Positions 9,366-18,632 of a stretch of 64,000 bases of DNA are shown piece by piece. A model generated the notes under the pieces. The model did no database searches and was not told the DNA's origin. It saw only the letters and a list, made by a program, of their open reading frames with translations. Location: the NCBI RefSeq assembly GCF_017643475.1, contig NZ_JAEPNI010000001.1, positions 248,001 through 312,000 on the forward strand. The letters run 5' to 3'. Source of the stretch: Maricaulis sp. (GTDB lineage: Bacteria > Pseudomonadota > Alphaproteobacteria > Caulobacterales > Maricaulaceae). Each line of letters starts with the position of its first letter. Position 1 is the stretch's first letter. The translations under genes and the position numbers were made by a program.

Positions 9366-11963
9366 CTATCCTGCGACGATATTGACGATCCGGTCAGGTA
9401 CAACGATGACCTTGCGTACCGTAAGCCCTTCCAGGCTGCGCGCTACCCCTTCATTGGCCAAAGCGGCGGATTTTACGCTGTCCTGGTCGCTGCCACGGGC
9501 AATTTCCAGTTCTCCGCGCTTCTTGCCATTGATCTGGATTGGCATGGTCACACTGTTCTCGACCAGCAGGGCAGGATCGGCTTCCGGCCAGGCCGCGTCG
9601 ATGACAAGGCCTTCACCGCCCAGACGTGCCCAACATTCTTCCGCGAGGTGCGGGATGAAGGGCGCGATCAGACGCGCCAGGATACCCAGGCTTTCGGCAC
9701 GGGCCGCCAGAGAGGCTTCGTCATCCGCGCTGCACTTGCGCAAGGTGTTGACGAGGTCATGGATCTGCGCGACGGCCGAATTGAAACGGAAGCCCTCAAT
9801 TGCCTCTGTAACGGAAGCGGCGGCCTTGTGAGCCGCTTTTCTGGCATCAAGCGCAGGCCCACTGGCTTGCTGTGCCACGCTCATCGGGCCGGGAGCACCT
9901 TCTGGCAAGGCATCCACGGTGGACCAGAGGCGTTGGATAAAGCGCCAGACGCCTTCGACACCGCTGTCGGTATATTCGACATCACGTTCAGGCGGGGAAT
10001 CCGAGAGCACGAACCAGCGCGCGGCATCGGCTCCGAAATCGGCGATGAACGCATCCAGATCCACGACGTTTTTCTTGGACTTGGACATTTTCTCGATGGC
10101 GCCGACAGAGACAGCGCCTCCGCCATTGATCTCGACGTATTTTTCGTCTTTGCGCTCGACCTCTTCCGGCAACAGCCAACGGCCATCGGCGGATCTGTAG
10201 GTCTCGTGCGTGACCATGCCCTGGGTGAACAAGCCTGCAAACGGCTCGCCCGTGGGCAGGTTCATCAAGCCGGCATTGTTCAGGGCCCGCGAGAAGAAGC
10301 GCGCATAGAGCAGATGCAGGATGGCATGTTCGATGCCGCCTACATACTGGTCGACTGGCATCCAGTAATTGGCATCATCAGCGACAAAGGGGTCCGTGTC
10401 AGACCAGGGGGAGGTAAAGCGCAGGAAATACCAGGAAGAACACACAAAAGTGTCCAGCGTGTCGGTCTCGCGGCGCGCCTCGCCACCACATTTGGGGCAG
10501 GTGGTGTGTTTCCAGGTCGGGTGACGTTCCAGTGGATTGCTCGGATGATCAAAAGTGACATCCTTTGGCAGCTCCACGGGGAGCTGGTCTTCCGGAACCG
10601 GAAGGGTTCCACAGCTGTCACAGTGGATGACCGGAATCGGACATCCCCAGTAACGCTGACGGGACACCAGCCAGTCGCGCAGACGATAGGTCGTAGCGCC
10701 CTCACCCAGCTTGCGTTTTTCCAGTTCTTCAATCGCGCGCTCGATTGCGTCAACCGTGCTCAGCCCGTCGAGGAATTTGGAGTTATAGATCGTACCCGGA
10801 CCCGTATAGGCCTCGTCAGTGATCGTGTGCGTTGCTGCATCGGATTCCGGTGGCAGAACTACAGGATTGACCGGCAGCTCGTACTTATTGGCGAAATCCA
10901 GGTCTCGCTGATCGCCGGCCGGAGAACCGAATATGGCGCCCGTGCCATAGGTCGAGAGTACGAAATTCGCGGTCCAGACCGGCAATTCCCATTCCGGATC
11001 AAAGGGGTGCCGGACAGTAATTCCAAGATCCACCCCCTTTTTGGGCGCTTTCTCGATCTCTTCTTCCGACGTACCCATGCGCTCGCATTCGCGGCGGAAG
11101 CGATCAAGTTCCGGATTGTCTTCCGAAAGTTTTTTGACGATCGGGTGGTCCGGAGCGAGGGCCAGGAAACTGGCACCAAACAACGTGTCCGGGCGTGTGG
11201 TGAAAACGTCGATCGTGGCACCGAATTCCTCGGCAATATCCTCATCCGTGAGCGGGAACGAAACTTGCGCACCGCGCGAACGACCAATCCAATTGGACTG
11301 CATGGTCCGGACCTTGTCAGGCCAGCGATCGAGCTCCTCCAGACCATCTGTCAGTACATCGGCGTAGTCGGTGATCTTGAAGAACCACTGGTCCAGCTCA
11401 CGCTGCACAACCAGCGCGCCAGAGCGCCAGCCACGTCCATCAATCACCTGTTCATTGGCCAGAACTGTCTGGTCAACCGGGTCCCAGTTGACCTTTGCGG
11501 TCTGGCGATGGACCAGACCGCGCTCAAACAGTTTCAGGAAAATCGCTTGCTGGTGGCGATAATAGGTTGGATCGCAGGTCGCGAATTCACGCGACCAGTC
11601 CAGAGCGAGGCCGAGACGCTGCAGCTGTCCGCGCATGGCGTCGATATTGTCATAGGTCCAGTCACCCGGGTGTACGCCGCGATCACGCGCCGCATTTTCT
11701 GCGGGCAAACCGAAAGCATCCCATCCCATCGGGTGCAGGACGTTATAGCCGCGCGCACGTTTATAGCGCGCTACAACATCGCCCATCGCATAATTGCGGG
11801 AATGTCCGACGTGAATGCGACCCGATGGATAGGGAAACATTTCAAGGACATAGTATTTGGGTGCGTCGCCCGCCTCGTCAGCGGTCCTGGCCCGAAAGGA
11901 ATCACGCTCCGCCCATGCCGATTGCCACTTGGGTTCGGCTTCGCTCGGATTGTATCGGCTCAT
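9366..11963 (-). CDS. leuS: Leucyl-tRNA synthetase
   Basis: 865 residues, the usual bacterial length. Class I synthetase motifs are present: HVGHS (the HIGH motif, near residue 51) and KMSKS near residue 624. A CP1 editing domain with [12 protein letters not shown] contains the threonine-rich region that hydrolyses mischarged tRNA. A zinc-type knuckle (CDSCG... CPKCGG) lies in between. The C-terminus has the anticodon-binding helical domain and the small leucine-specific tail ending [11 protein letters not shown]. It is the first gene of the leuS-lptE-holA operon. Confidence 0.98.
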   Translation of the reverse strand: MSRYNPSEAEPKWQSAWAERDSFRARTADEAGDAPKYYVLEMFPYPSGRIHVGHSRNYAMGDVVARYKRARGYNVLHPMGWDAFGLPAENAARDRGVHPGDWTYDNIDAMRGQLQRLGLALDWSREFATCDPTYYRHQQAIFLKLFERGLVHRQTAKVNWDPVDQTVLANEQVIDGRGWRSGALVVQRELDQWFFKITDYADVLTDGLEELDRWPDKVRTMQSNWIGRSRGAQVSFPLTDEDIAEEFGATIDVFTTRPDTLFGASFLALAPDHPIVKKLSEDNPELDRFRRECERMGTSEEEIEKAPKKGVDLGITVRHPFDPEWELPVWTANFVLSTYGTGAIFGSPAGDQRDLDFANKYELPVNPVVLPPESDAATHTITDEAYTGPGTIYNSKFLDGLSTVDAIERAIEELEKRKLGEGATTYRLRDWLVSRQRYWGCPIPVIHCDSCGTLPVPEDQLPVELPKDVTFDHPSNPLERHPTWKHTTCPKCGGEARRETDTLDTFVCSSWYFLRFTSPWSDTDPFVADDANYWMPVDQYVGGIEHAILHLLYARFFSRALNNAGLMNLPTGEPFAGLFTQGMVTHETYRSADGRWLLPEEVERKDEKYVEINGGGAVSVGAIEKMSKSKKNVVDLDAFIADFGADAARWFVLSDSPPERDVEYTDSGVEGVWRFIQRLWSTVDALPEGAPGPMSVAQQASGPALDARKAAHKAAASVTEAIEGFRFNSAVAQIHDLVNTLRKCSADDEASLAARAESLGILARLIAPFIPHLAEECWARLGGEGLVIDAAWPEADPALLVENSVTMPIQINGKKRGELEIARGSDQDSVKSAALANEGVARSLEGLTVRKVIVVPDRIVNIVAG

Positions 11964-12005
11964 TTAGTGCAACGCGACGTTCGTCGCGCTCCCGATGGAC
12001 CGGGG

Positions 12006-12497
12006 TCAGTCTTCCAGTTGCGAGATACGCAGCTGGCGCGCCCGGGTCAGAATGGCGTTTTCGATTTCATATGCGGTTTCGGTGCTGGCTACAGCATCGA
12101 TCCAGCCGCCGTTTTCGTCGCGAACCTGGCGGAAGACGTTTACAGCCAGCGCGTCGGCGCGCAGACGTGTATCGAGGATGTAGACGGTCAGCTTGAAGCG
12201 TTCATTTGTCATCTGCGGGTTGGCATACCAATCCGTGATGATGACGCCGCCAAAGGGGTCAACCTCTGCCAGTGGCATGAAGCTGATCGTGTCCAGGCTG
12301 GCGCGCCAGAGATAGCCGTTGACGCCGATGCCTTCTACGGAGATCTCGTTGCCACCACCCAGCGGATTGGGAATGGACGGCAGACGGAAGCCGGAAGACT
12401 GCTCCGAGGAGGCGGCATCATTGCCACGCGAAGCGCATGCGGGAAGTACGAGCACCGAGGCGGCAAGAACGGCACCGAGAATCCGACGGTCAAACAT
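12006..12497 (-). CDS. DUF3576 domain-containing lipoprotein
   Basis: 163 residues from the ATG that follows an AAGGAG Shine-Dalgarno about 10 bases upstream; a longer in-frame extension lacks that signal. The N-terminus is a lipoprotein signal ending in LPAC (cysteine 21). The body holds GVNGYLWRASLDTISFMPL and DPFGGVIITDWY, the core of DUF3576, and RLRADALAVNVFRQ. Function is unknown. The family is confined mainly to alphaproteobacteria and often sits upstream of leuS, as here (42 bp). A periplasmic or outer-membrane-anchored role is inferred from the lipobox. Confidence 0.88.
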   Translation of the reverse strand: MFDRRILGAVLAASVLVLPACASRGNDAASSEQSSGFRLPSIPNPLGGGNEISVEGIGVNGYLWRASLDTISFMPLAEVDPFGGVIITDWYANPQMTNERFKLTVYILDTRLRADALAVNVFRQVRDENGGWIDAVASTETAYEIENAILTRARQLRISQLED

Positions 12498-12760
12498 CAG
12501 CCGCGACTCCTTCAAAACAAGACGGCGAAAAACAGAGTTGCAATGGGAAACAAAGATTTCCCACATTTTCAAGCTTTGTATAACACGCCATTTCCCTTAG
12601 GCCAGCGCTGAAAGGCACCCGGGTGAACCGTGGCAAATCTATCACAGACCACCAAGAACCAGTTTGTTTGAGATATCACCTACTTGACCGGAGGGGCCTG
12701 CTCATTTCCCTTAAAGACGCGACGTCCGGGGGGACGGGGCCGATCGGCGGGGCCGTGAGT

Positions 12761-13975
12761 ATGTTGAGGACATTTAGCGCGTATCTTTTCGCAGCTGGGT
12801 CCGTAATGCTCACGGCTCCGCCGACTTTTTCTCAAGACACTTCCAGCGCGCAGAGCAGCCTGCAGATCGATGCGGGTCTGACGATTGCGCTCAATGACGG
12901 CGAAAAATCCGATGTGTTTGCCGATCTGGAAGCGCGCTTTGAGTGGGAGAATATCACCCAGGAGGGGCGTCGCTATGGCTTTGTCCTGGCCGGTCGGGCC
13001 GAGCGCGACCCCGGGCGCGCTGGCTGGGGCGGGGCGGCGGGCAATTGTCCTGACGGCCTAGCCGATTGTGCTGGTGACGGAGCCGGGGATGTGCTCCGCG
13101 GCGTCACTTCCGGCTTCTATGCGGCCCACAGCGGTCAATCCGACCCCCTGCGCGGAGCGCTGACCCACGCCTTTGGCTATGTCCATATGGGATATGGCGA
13201 GGTGCGTCTTGGATATGGTGACGGGGCGGCCCGTCTCGATGCTGTGGCACCACCGACCGCCTTCCGGCTCTCAAGAGCTGATAACGGCCGGGTTGATATC
13301 ACCGGTCTTTCAGGCTCACGCACTTATAATTATGCTTCCGGCCAGGCACCGAAACTCGTTCTGCGTTCGATTGCACTGGGCCAGGCCCGTTCGATCGGAA
13401 GTTTCCGCGGTAGTCTTTCCTATACGCCGGAGGCAAATGGATGCGGCGTTGACTATTGCGACCATGCGCCCGGCGCTTCGGGTGTCCTCTCTGCAGATAT
13501 CGAGAATATCGTGGAGGCAGGGCTTTTCTACGAGCTGCACCGTGGTGAGACAGAGTTGAGTTTTTCCCTGGGTTACGCCTCCGGGCAGTCCAATTCTGCT
13601 GTGCCGGTTTTCGAGGATCTTGATGTCACCAACGCCGGGGTGCGTGTTCAGAGAGGCGCCTGGTCCGGCGGTGTACGCTGGCTGTCGAGCAATAATGCAA
13701 CCGGCGGAGACTACGAGGCCCTTTCCGCGTCAATCGCCCGCGAAAGCGGCGACTGGCTTTACACACTCGAATGGTCGAACTTTGGCGATGATACCGTGCA
13801 TGCAGACGGTCGCTCGATCCAGATAGGCGGCTCAAAACTGATTGGAGATCATTGGCTTGCCGGGGCCGGCCTGCAGTATGCGGAGCGTCGGGAAGCAATG
13901 ATCTCTCCGCTGGGGCGGCGTCACATTGAGCAGGATTCCACAACATTTTTCCTAGAACTCGGCTGGCGATATTGA
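12761..13975 (+). CDS. Porin-like outer membrane beta-barrel protein
   Basis: 404 residues from ATG 12761. The frame is open for 46 more codons upstream, but the signal peptide (MLRTFSAYLFAAG...TFSQ) begins here. The mature part starts with QIDAGLTIALNDGEKSD, alternates polar and hydrophobic residues as in transmembrane beta strands, and ends with LELGWRY, a terminal aromatic typical of BAM substrates. Residues GYVHMGYGEVRLGYGD resemble the strand-turn-strand of alphaproteobacterial general porins. Four cysteines lie in two loops (NCPDGLADC and GCGVDYC), probably forming disulfides. Substrate is unknown. It is divergent from the DUF3576 gene across about 260 bp. Confidence 0.7.
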   Translation: MLRTFSAYLFAAGSVMLTAPPTFSQDTSSAQSSLQIDAGLTIALNDGEKSDVFADLEARFEWENITQEGRRYGFVLAGRAERDPGRAGWGGAAGNCPDGLADCAGDGAGDVLRGVTSGFYAAHSGQSDPLRGALTHAFGYVHMGYGEVRLGYGDGAARLDAVAPPTAFRLSRADNGRVDITGLSGSRTYNYASGQAPKLVLRSIALGQARSIGSFRGSLSYTPEANGCGVDYCDHAPGASGVLSADIENIVEAGLFYELHRGETELSFSLGYASGQSNSAVPVFEDLDVTNAGVRVQRGAWSGGVRWLSSNNATGGDYEALSASIARESGDWLYTLEWSNFGDDTVHADGRSIQIGGSKLIGDHWLAGAGLQYAERREAMISPLGRRHIEQDSTTFFLELGWRY

Positions 13976-14078
13976 CAAATCGGCAACACGAATAGGGAAA
14001 CTCCCGCAAGTTCATCAAAAACTACTTGGGTGAATGTGTTTGCTGCCGCTATGTTGAATGCGTGAGAGGGAGCAATCC

Positions 14079-14507
14079 ATGTTCATCGGGAACGTCACAT
14101 CGCGGTTTTGCATGAAAGCAGCCGGCGCCATAGCGCTGTTCGCTGCTGTCTGCGTACCTGCGCATGCTCAGGACGCTGCCGAAGAGACCAGCATCGAATC
14201 CGATGCACCTTGGTATGAGTCCTTCTCCCTGAACCAGGACGCCGGATTGCCGCAGGCCTTGGAAGAAGTTCCGACCATTGATTGGTCCGTGAACGACCGC
14301 CTCGGTATTACTCTGGGTATTCGTGAAGATCTGGGTCGTCCGACGGATGCCGATGATTTCAGTGCGCGTTTTACCTATGATCTCAATGATCGTTTCCGCT
14401 TTGGTGGCCAGTTCCGTTTTTCCTCGCCGACGGATGAACTCTTCATGCTCGAGGAGAATGAAGAGCCGGAGCCGGAGATCAAGTTTGAGTCGTCCGTACG
14501 TTTCTAA
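14079..14507 (+). CDS. Secreted acidic protein of unknown function
   Basis: 142 residues from ATG 14079, preceded by a GAGAGGGAG ribosome-binding site. A signal peptide ending in AHAQ is followed by an acidic mature region. The second half (NDRLGITLGIREDLGRP, FSARFTYDLNDRFRFGGQFRF, IKFESSVRF) has alternating residues and repeated aromatic positions, like a few strands of an outer-membrane barrel; the final residue is phenylalanine. It is too short for a full porin, so a small barrel or a barrel fragment is possible. I do not recognise a family. A terminator follows, and the 3' end overlaps the convergent TenI-like gene by 29 bp. Confidence 0.6.
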   Translation: MFIGNVTSRFCMKAAGAIALFAAVCVPAHAQDAAEETSIESDAPWYESFSLNQDAGLPQALEEVPTIDWSVNDRLGITLGIREDLGRPTDADDFSARFTYDLNDRFRFGGQFRFSSPTDELFMLEENEEPEPEIKFESSVRF

Positions 14508-15120
14508 TCCCGCCGACCATCGCACACCCCGCCAACCCTCGGTTCGCTAGACGCCCGAGGGTTTTTTTGTGCACACCGCCAAGCGCAATGAGCGGAAGCG
14601 GACTGCGCCGCGCCAAAAGGGCAACACGCCCGGGTGTGACCGGTGGGCCGGCGCTGGGGCTTTTGGAGCGGAAGACGCTGGAAACCAGGGCGGCGTCGAT
14701 GCCCGCGCGCGATGCTCTATGTATTGCGGCCTCACTGTGAGCGGAGCTGGTGAAGATCTCGCCAGCGCCACGCGCGCGTGCCGAATACGCAGCTGGCAGC
14801 ATGTGCTCGGGCCAGTGCACGCCGTCTGCTCCGACCGTCCGCACAAGGTCTAGATCTGACGACACCAGGAAGGTGATCCCCCTTCTCAGCGAGGCCGCTC
14901 TCAATTCTGTCGCGACATCAAGGCGATCCTCTGCCCCGAAATGACGGTAGATGAAACCGCTGCCGGGAGGCGCATGCTCAAACACATCCAGGGGATCGGT
15001 CTGTCGCGCTGGATCGGTCAGCACCCATAACCGGGGCAGGTCACCGGCAACCCTTGCAAACAGGCGCTCCGCGGATATTGCCAATCGGCTTCCCAGCGCA
15101 TATGGCGGGCGTATGAGCAT
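14479..15120 (-). CDS. Thiamine-phosphate synthase / TenI family protein
   Basis: 213 residues from ATG 15120; the frame continues upstream over the start of the YggS gene, so the downstream ATG was preferred. It is a TIM-barrel of the ThiE/TenI superfamily: LPRLWVLTDPARQ (strand 1), LDLVRTVGADGVHWPEHMLP matching ADGVHLGQ.DLP, SSAHSEAAIHRASRAGID, and LPLIALGGV near the end. The ThiE phosphate-binding and pyrimidine-site residues are only partly kept, so it may be a TenI-like paralogue and not the biosynthetic ThiE. No thiamine genes or TPP riboswitch are seen nearby. The last 29 bp overlap the convergent gene. Confidence 0.75.
   Translation of the reverse strand: MLIRPPYALGSRLAISAERLFARVAGDLPRLWVLTDPARQTDPLDVFEHAPPGSGFIYRHFGAEDRLDVATELRAASLRRGITFLVSSDLDLVRTVGADGVHWPEHMLPAAYSARARGAGEIFTSSAHSEAAIHRASRAGIDAALVSSVFRSKSPSAGPPVTPGRVALLARRSPLPLIALGGVHKKTLGRLANRGLAGCAMVGGIRNVRTTQT
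14535..14568 (+). terminator. Intrinsic terminator for the secreted acidic protein gene, inside the opposing gene
   Basis: A 9-bp stem (AACCCTCGG paired with CCGAGGGTT) with a 12-nt loop is followed by seven T residues at 14562-14568. It lies 27 bp after the stop of the plus-strand gene. The same bases encode HKKTLGRLANRG near the C-terminus of the minus-strand TenI-like protein. Confidence 0.85.
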
Positions 15121-15787
15121 GAGTAACGAGATCTCCGCGAACCGGGACCTGATCCTGAACCGCATCGGCAAGGCCGCGCAAGCGTTTGGTCGCCCTGCTG
15201 ACAGTGTACAACTGGTCGCCGTTTCCAAGCGTCAGCCGGAAGCCCGCATCGATGCCGCCCTGGCCGCTGGTCAGAGAGTGTTCGGCGAGAACCGGGTTCA
15301 GGAAGCGCAGCAGCACTGGGAGGCTCGGCGGGATCAGTATGCGGATCTGGAACTTCGGCTGATTGGCCCGCTGCAGACCAACAAGGCTGCCGACGCTGTC
15401 GCCTTGTTTGATGTCATCGAGAGTGTTGACCGGGAGAAGCTTGCACGCGCTCTGGCCAGCGAGATGGTCAAGCAGGATCGCCAGCCACGTCTCTATGTCC
15501 AGGTGAATACCGGCGAGGAGGAGCAGAAATCGGGAATTGCTCCCGCAGATCTACCGGCCTTTCTCGCTCTGTGTCGCGAGGAGCTGGGTCTCGAGATCGA
15601 AGGCTTGATGTGTATTCCGCCGGTGCAGGAGCCGGCCGGGCTGCATTTTGCGCTCCTGGCCAGGCTCGCGCGCGAGAATGATGTGGCCAGGCTCTCCATG
15701 GGGATGAGCGCGGACTATGAAACGGCCATCCAGTTGGGCGCAACTTCGGTCCGCGTGGGCACAGCTGTTTTTGGCAGCCGCGACTAG
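15113..15787 (+). CDS. YggS family pyridoxal-phosphate homeostasis protein
   Basis: 224 residues. The COG0325/PLPHP family binds PLP without known catalysis and helps B6 vitamer and amino-acid balance. Visible: the PLP lysine in LVAVSKRQP, GENRVQEAQQHW, LRLIGPLQTNKA (usually HxIGxLQxNK; here the histidine position is leucine or arginine), LYVQVNTGEEEQKSGI, LEIEGLMCIPP, and LSMGMSADYETAIQLGATSVRVGTAVFG. Start codons ATG 15113 and ATG 15119 are both possible. The divergent TenI-like start overlaps by 8 bp, and the stop is shared with the convergent L,D-transpeptidase (CTAG). Confidence 0.93.
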   Translation: MSMSNEISANRDLILNRIGKAAQAFGRPADSVQLVAVSKRQPEARIDAALAAGQRVFGENRVQEAQQHWEARRDQYADLELRLIGPLQTNKAADAVALFDVIESVDREKLARALASEMVKQDRQPRLYVQVNTGEEEQKSGIAPADLPAFLALCREELGLEIEGLMCIPPVQEPAGLHFALLARLARENDVARLSMGMSADYETAIQLGATSVRVGTAVFGSRD

Positions 15788-16290
15788 CCGATCACAATGT
15801 GATCGCCGGGTCTGACCAATCTCAGAAAGCTTCGGACGTCGGCATTCGCCAGGGCGACACAGCCTTCTGTTGGCTGAAAATCCCCGCGCTTGCAATGCAG
15901 GAAAATTGCCGATCCAGCACCCGGGGTCGGCGGATCATCATTGTGCCCCAGCACCACGACAATGTCGTAAAGCTCGTCCTCTCGCCACATCTTTTCGTGT
16001 GAGGCCATGAACGGCAGGCGGACCGGGCAGTTATAGGCCGCGTCCTGCGGCGCATCGCACCAGCCATCATCTTCCCGAAGCGCGCGGCACGGAAGTGCGG
16101 TTTCCGGTGGCTCGCCGCGGTCCGGACGATAGAGAACCCGGCGAACCGGATAGCGGCCGGTGGGTGTCGCGCCATCACCTTCGCGTTTGTCGTCTGCGGC
16201 GATCACACCGGATCGCCCTAACGCCGCCCTCACATGAATGTCGGCGCCCGTGATCCATCCGTCAGTTGAAACTTTCCAGTCCATGACCAC
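15784..16290 (-). CDS. L,D-transpeptidase (YkuD) family protein
   Basis: 168 residues. The active-site signature is present as IFLHCKRGDFQPTEGCVAL: a histidine, a spacer and the T-E-G-C motif with the nucleophilic cysteine. The front part holds GREGDGATPTGRY-type residues (KREGDGATPTGRYPV), also typical. Such enzymes make 3-3 peptidoglycan crosslinks or attach proteins to the wall. No signal peptide is visible, as in many alphaproteobacterial YkuD proteins of this short type, so its cellular location is uncertain. An internal Met three residues in could be the start. Confidence 0.88.
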   Translation of the reverse strand: MVMDWKVSTDGWITGADIHVRAALGRSGVIAADDKREGDGATPTGRYPVRRVLYRPDRGEPPETALPCRALREDDGWCDAPQDAAYNCPVRLPFMASHEKMWREDELYDIVVVLGHNDDPPTPGAGSAIFLHCKRGDFQPTEGCVALANADVRSFLRLVRPGDHIVIG

Positions 16291-16457
16291 ATAGCTAGCG
16301 CAGAATGAGCGGTTTCGCGAGCGCAGTGAGTCAGGTTAATTGGTCTTGTGGATCAGAGACTTGCTTTCATGGCTCCACATTCGCTTGAAGGGTAGGCTGA
16401 AGCGGACAGGCCGGGCAGATGATTTGCCTTGTTCCGCGAAATGGGCATGATCAAAAC

Positions 16458-17144
16458 ATGAGCGCACAAAAAACCATCCTGATTATTGATGACGATGATG
16501 ATCTGCGTGAGGCGCTGATCGATCAATTCGCCCTTCACGAGGAATTCCGCACAATCGAGGCCGATACGGCCGGTGGCGGCATCAGCCGCTCCAAAGAAGA
16601 GCGGGCTGATCTTATCCTGCTGGACGTGGAATTGCCGGACATGGACGGGCGCGAGGCTTGCCGCCTGATGCGCAAGAATGGTGTCAGCTCACCGATCGTC
16701 ATGCTGACGGGTCAGGATACTGATGCCGACCAGATCCTGGGTCTGGAATCCGGTGCGAATGACTACGTCACCAAGCCGTTCAAGTTTTCCGTTCTCCTGG
16801 CCCGTGTTCGCGCGCATCTGCGTTCGCACGAGCAGAGCGAGGATGCTGTCTTCCAGATCGGGCCGTATGAGTTCCGTCCGGCGATGAAGCTGCTGGTCAC
16901 CGAGGATGAGCGCAAGGTGCGTCTCACCGAGAAAGAGACCAATATTCTCAAATACCTCTATCGTGCCGGCGGCAAGCCTGTGCCGCGCGACGAACTGTTG
17001 CACGAGGTCTGGGGATATAATCCAGCCGTCACCACGCACACGCTGGAGACCCATATCTACCGCCTGCGCCAGAAAATCGAGCCGGACACGTCCCATGCGC
17101 GTCTTCTGGTGACAGAGAGCGGTGGCTACCGGCTCTCGAGCTAG
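16458..17144 (+). CDS. OmpR-family response regulator (orphan)
   Basis: 228 residues from ATG 16458 (MSAQKTILIIDDDDD). The receiver domain has the acidic pocket IIDDDDD, the phospho-acceptor Asp56 in LLDVELPDMDG, the switch threonine in MLTGQD and the lysine in VTKPFKF. The C-terminal winged helix shows LTEKETNILKYLYR, VPRDELLHEVWGYNP, THTLETHIYRLRQKIE and the wing GGYRL. No histidine kinase lies beside it, so the partner is elsewhere. It converges on xthA with a shared CTAG stop. Confidence 0.94.
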   Translation: MSAQKTILIIDDDDDLREALIDQFALHEEFRTIEADTAGGGISRSKEERADLILLDVELPDMDGREACRLMRKNGVSSPIVMLTGQDTDADQILGLESGANDYVTKPFKFSVLLARVRAHLRSHEQSEDAVFQIGPYEFRPAMKLLVTEDERKVRLTEKETNILKYLYRAGGKPVPRDELLHEVWGYNPAVTTHTLETHIYRLRQKIEPDTSHARLLVTESGGYRLSS

Positions 17145-17959
17145 TCTCGGCCCTCGATGCGCAGCGTAACCGGTGCGTGATCAGATGGTTTCTCGTACCC
17201 GCGCAGGTCTTCCCATACCTTGAAACCGTCCCGGCCGGCGGCGACAGAGCGGTCTTTTACGCTGGGGGCGGCCCAGATGTGATCAAGGCGTCGACCGCGA
17301 TTGGCCTTGCGCCAGTCCCGCGCGCGATAGCTCCACCATGTGTAGACCTTCTCGTCCATCGGCACGAGTTCGCGGGCGATATCAGCGAAGTCACCTGCCT
17401 GGCGGATGCGCTCCAGCGCCTCGGTCTCGACCGGTGTGTGGGAAACGACTTTCAGCAATTGCTTGTGCGACCAGACATCGTGTTCATAGGGCGCAATATT
17501 GAAATCACCGACCAGGACCAGCGGGGCGTCTTCGGCATGGCGGTCGCCGAAATAGGTCTCCAGGCGCGCCAGGAATTCCATCTTGTGGGCGAACCGCGGA
17601 TTGGTCTCCGGGTTCGGCTCGTCTCCGCCGGCCGGGATATAGAAATTGTGCAGTTCGATGCCTTCGACCATCACACGCTGGTGACGAGCTTCTTCGCGCG
17701 GGCACAGGCCTTCATCGCCGATATCTTCCAGCGGGAATTTCGAGGCAATGGCCACGCCATGCATGCCCTTCTGGCCGCGTACGTGGAAATGAGAGAAGCC
17801 CATTTCGCGGAAAGCCTCTTCGGGAAACTCGTGGTTCTGGCACTTGATCTCCTGCAGGCAGAGCACGTCCGGATCGGCCTGTTTCACCCACTCGGCGACC
17901 AGCGGCGCACGAAGACGGACAGAATTGATGTTCCAGGTAGCAAGGGTAAATCCGGTCAT
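17141..17959 (-). CDS. xthA: Exodeoxyribonuclease III
   Basis: 272 residues from ATG 17959. An AP endonuclease/3'-5' exonuclease of base excision repair. EEP-fold motifs: LATWNINSVRLR (metal-site Asn), CLQEIKCQNHEFP (catalytic Glu), a GVAIASKFP stretch, LVGDFNIAPYEHDVW (Asp/Asn pair), WWSYRARDWRKANRGRRLDHIW and EKPSDHAPV (catalytic Asp-His). The start codon overlaps the stop of the upstream TrpF-family gene by 4 bp (ATGA), so the two are coupled. Confidence 0.95.
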   Translation of the reverse strand: MTGFTLATWNINSVRLRAPLVAEWVKQADPDVLCLQEIKCQNHEFPEEAFREMGFSHFHVRGQKGMHGVAIASKFPLEDIGDEGLCPREEARHQRVMVEGIELHNFYIPAGGDEPNPETNPRFAHKMEFLARLETYFGDRHAEDAPLVLVGDFNIAPYEHDVWSHKQLLKVVSHTPVETEALERIRQAGDFADIARELVPMDEKVYTWWSYRARDWRKANRGRRLDHIWAAPSVKDRSVAAGRDGFKVWEDLRGYEKPSDHAPVTLRIEGRD

Positions 17960-18630
17960 GTTCTTTCCTGATCGGCAAGACGAAGGGCTTGCACAAATTC
18001 CTGCAGTAATTCGGCGTCCAGCGCATCTTCCTGGCGCAGGCTGGAGCACAGATCAACGCCGTATGGGCGCACCCTCCTGACAGCGTCCAGGACATTGCCT
18101 GCCTTCAAGCCACCGGCCAGCATGACCGGCTTGTTTGTCGCGGCGACGAAGCGAGCGCTGATCGACCAGTCGTGCACATCGCCGGTGCCACCCAATGTTT
18201 CGATGGCCGCGCTCGGCTTCCCGCTGTCCAGCAGGAAGGCGTCGATGTGACGCTCATAACGCGAGATAAGTCCGAGAGCGCCCTCGTCCTCGACATGGAT
18301 GACCTGGACCAGTTTCAGCTCAGGCCGGGACGATCGCAGGCGCTCGAGCTCGTCCGGGTCGAGATGCCGGACAATCTGCAGATTGCTCACACCGCTCTCT
18401 TCGGCAGCAGCGGCGAGGGTCGTGGCCGTGGTTTCGCTGGTCAGCAGCCAGGGCTCAACCGTGTCGGGAAGTTCGGCAGCGATGCTACGCGCTTGTGCAT
18501 AGGTGATCGTGCCCGGGCCCGAGGGCATCGGGCCGACCAGACCGAGGATATCTGCGCCAGCGGCAACAGCCATACGCGCCTCGCCCACGCTCTTGATGCA
18601 GCAGACCTTGAGGCGGGTTCGGACGGCCAT
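17956..18630 (-). CDS. Phosphoribosylanthranilate isomerase (TrpF) family protein
   Basis: 224 residues from ATG 18630. A TIM barrel aligned by eye with TrpF: KVCCIKS in place of the usual KICG(I/L)T/K, AVAAGADILGLVG, a catalytic-type Asp in IDAFLLDSGK, GGTGDVHDWS, PVMLAGGLKAGNVLDAV, and RPYGVDLCSSLR. The glycine of the CG motif is cysteine, and the usual FxxxSPR segment is replaced by GLVGPMPSGPGTI, so this may be a paralogue with another substrate. No trp genes are near; it is instead coupled to xthA. Confidence 0.75.
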   Translation of the reverse strand: MAVRTRLKVCCIKSVGEARMAVAAGADILGLVGPMPSGPGTITYAQARSIAAELPDTVEPWLLTSETTATTLAAAAEESGVSNLQIVRHLDPDELERLRSSRPELKLVQVIHVEDEGALGLISRYERHIDAFLLDSGKPSAAIETLGGTGDVHDWSISARFVAATNKPVMLAGGLKAGNVLDAVRRVRPYGVDLCSSLRQEDALDAELLQEFVQALRLADQERT

Positions 18631-18632
18631 GA

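Noticed and set aside
9648-12611. 987-codon open frame opposite leuS
   Set aside because: It is antisense to a fully conserved leucyl-tRNA synthetase, has no ribosome-binding site or family motif, and arises because GC-rich codons avoid stops on the reverse strand.
15789-15805. CGATCAC/GTGATCG dyad after the YggS gene as a terminator or operator
   Set aside because: Perfect but short, no U-run, and it is fully accounted for by codons for GDHIVI of the L,D-transpeptidase.
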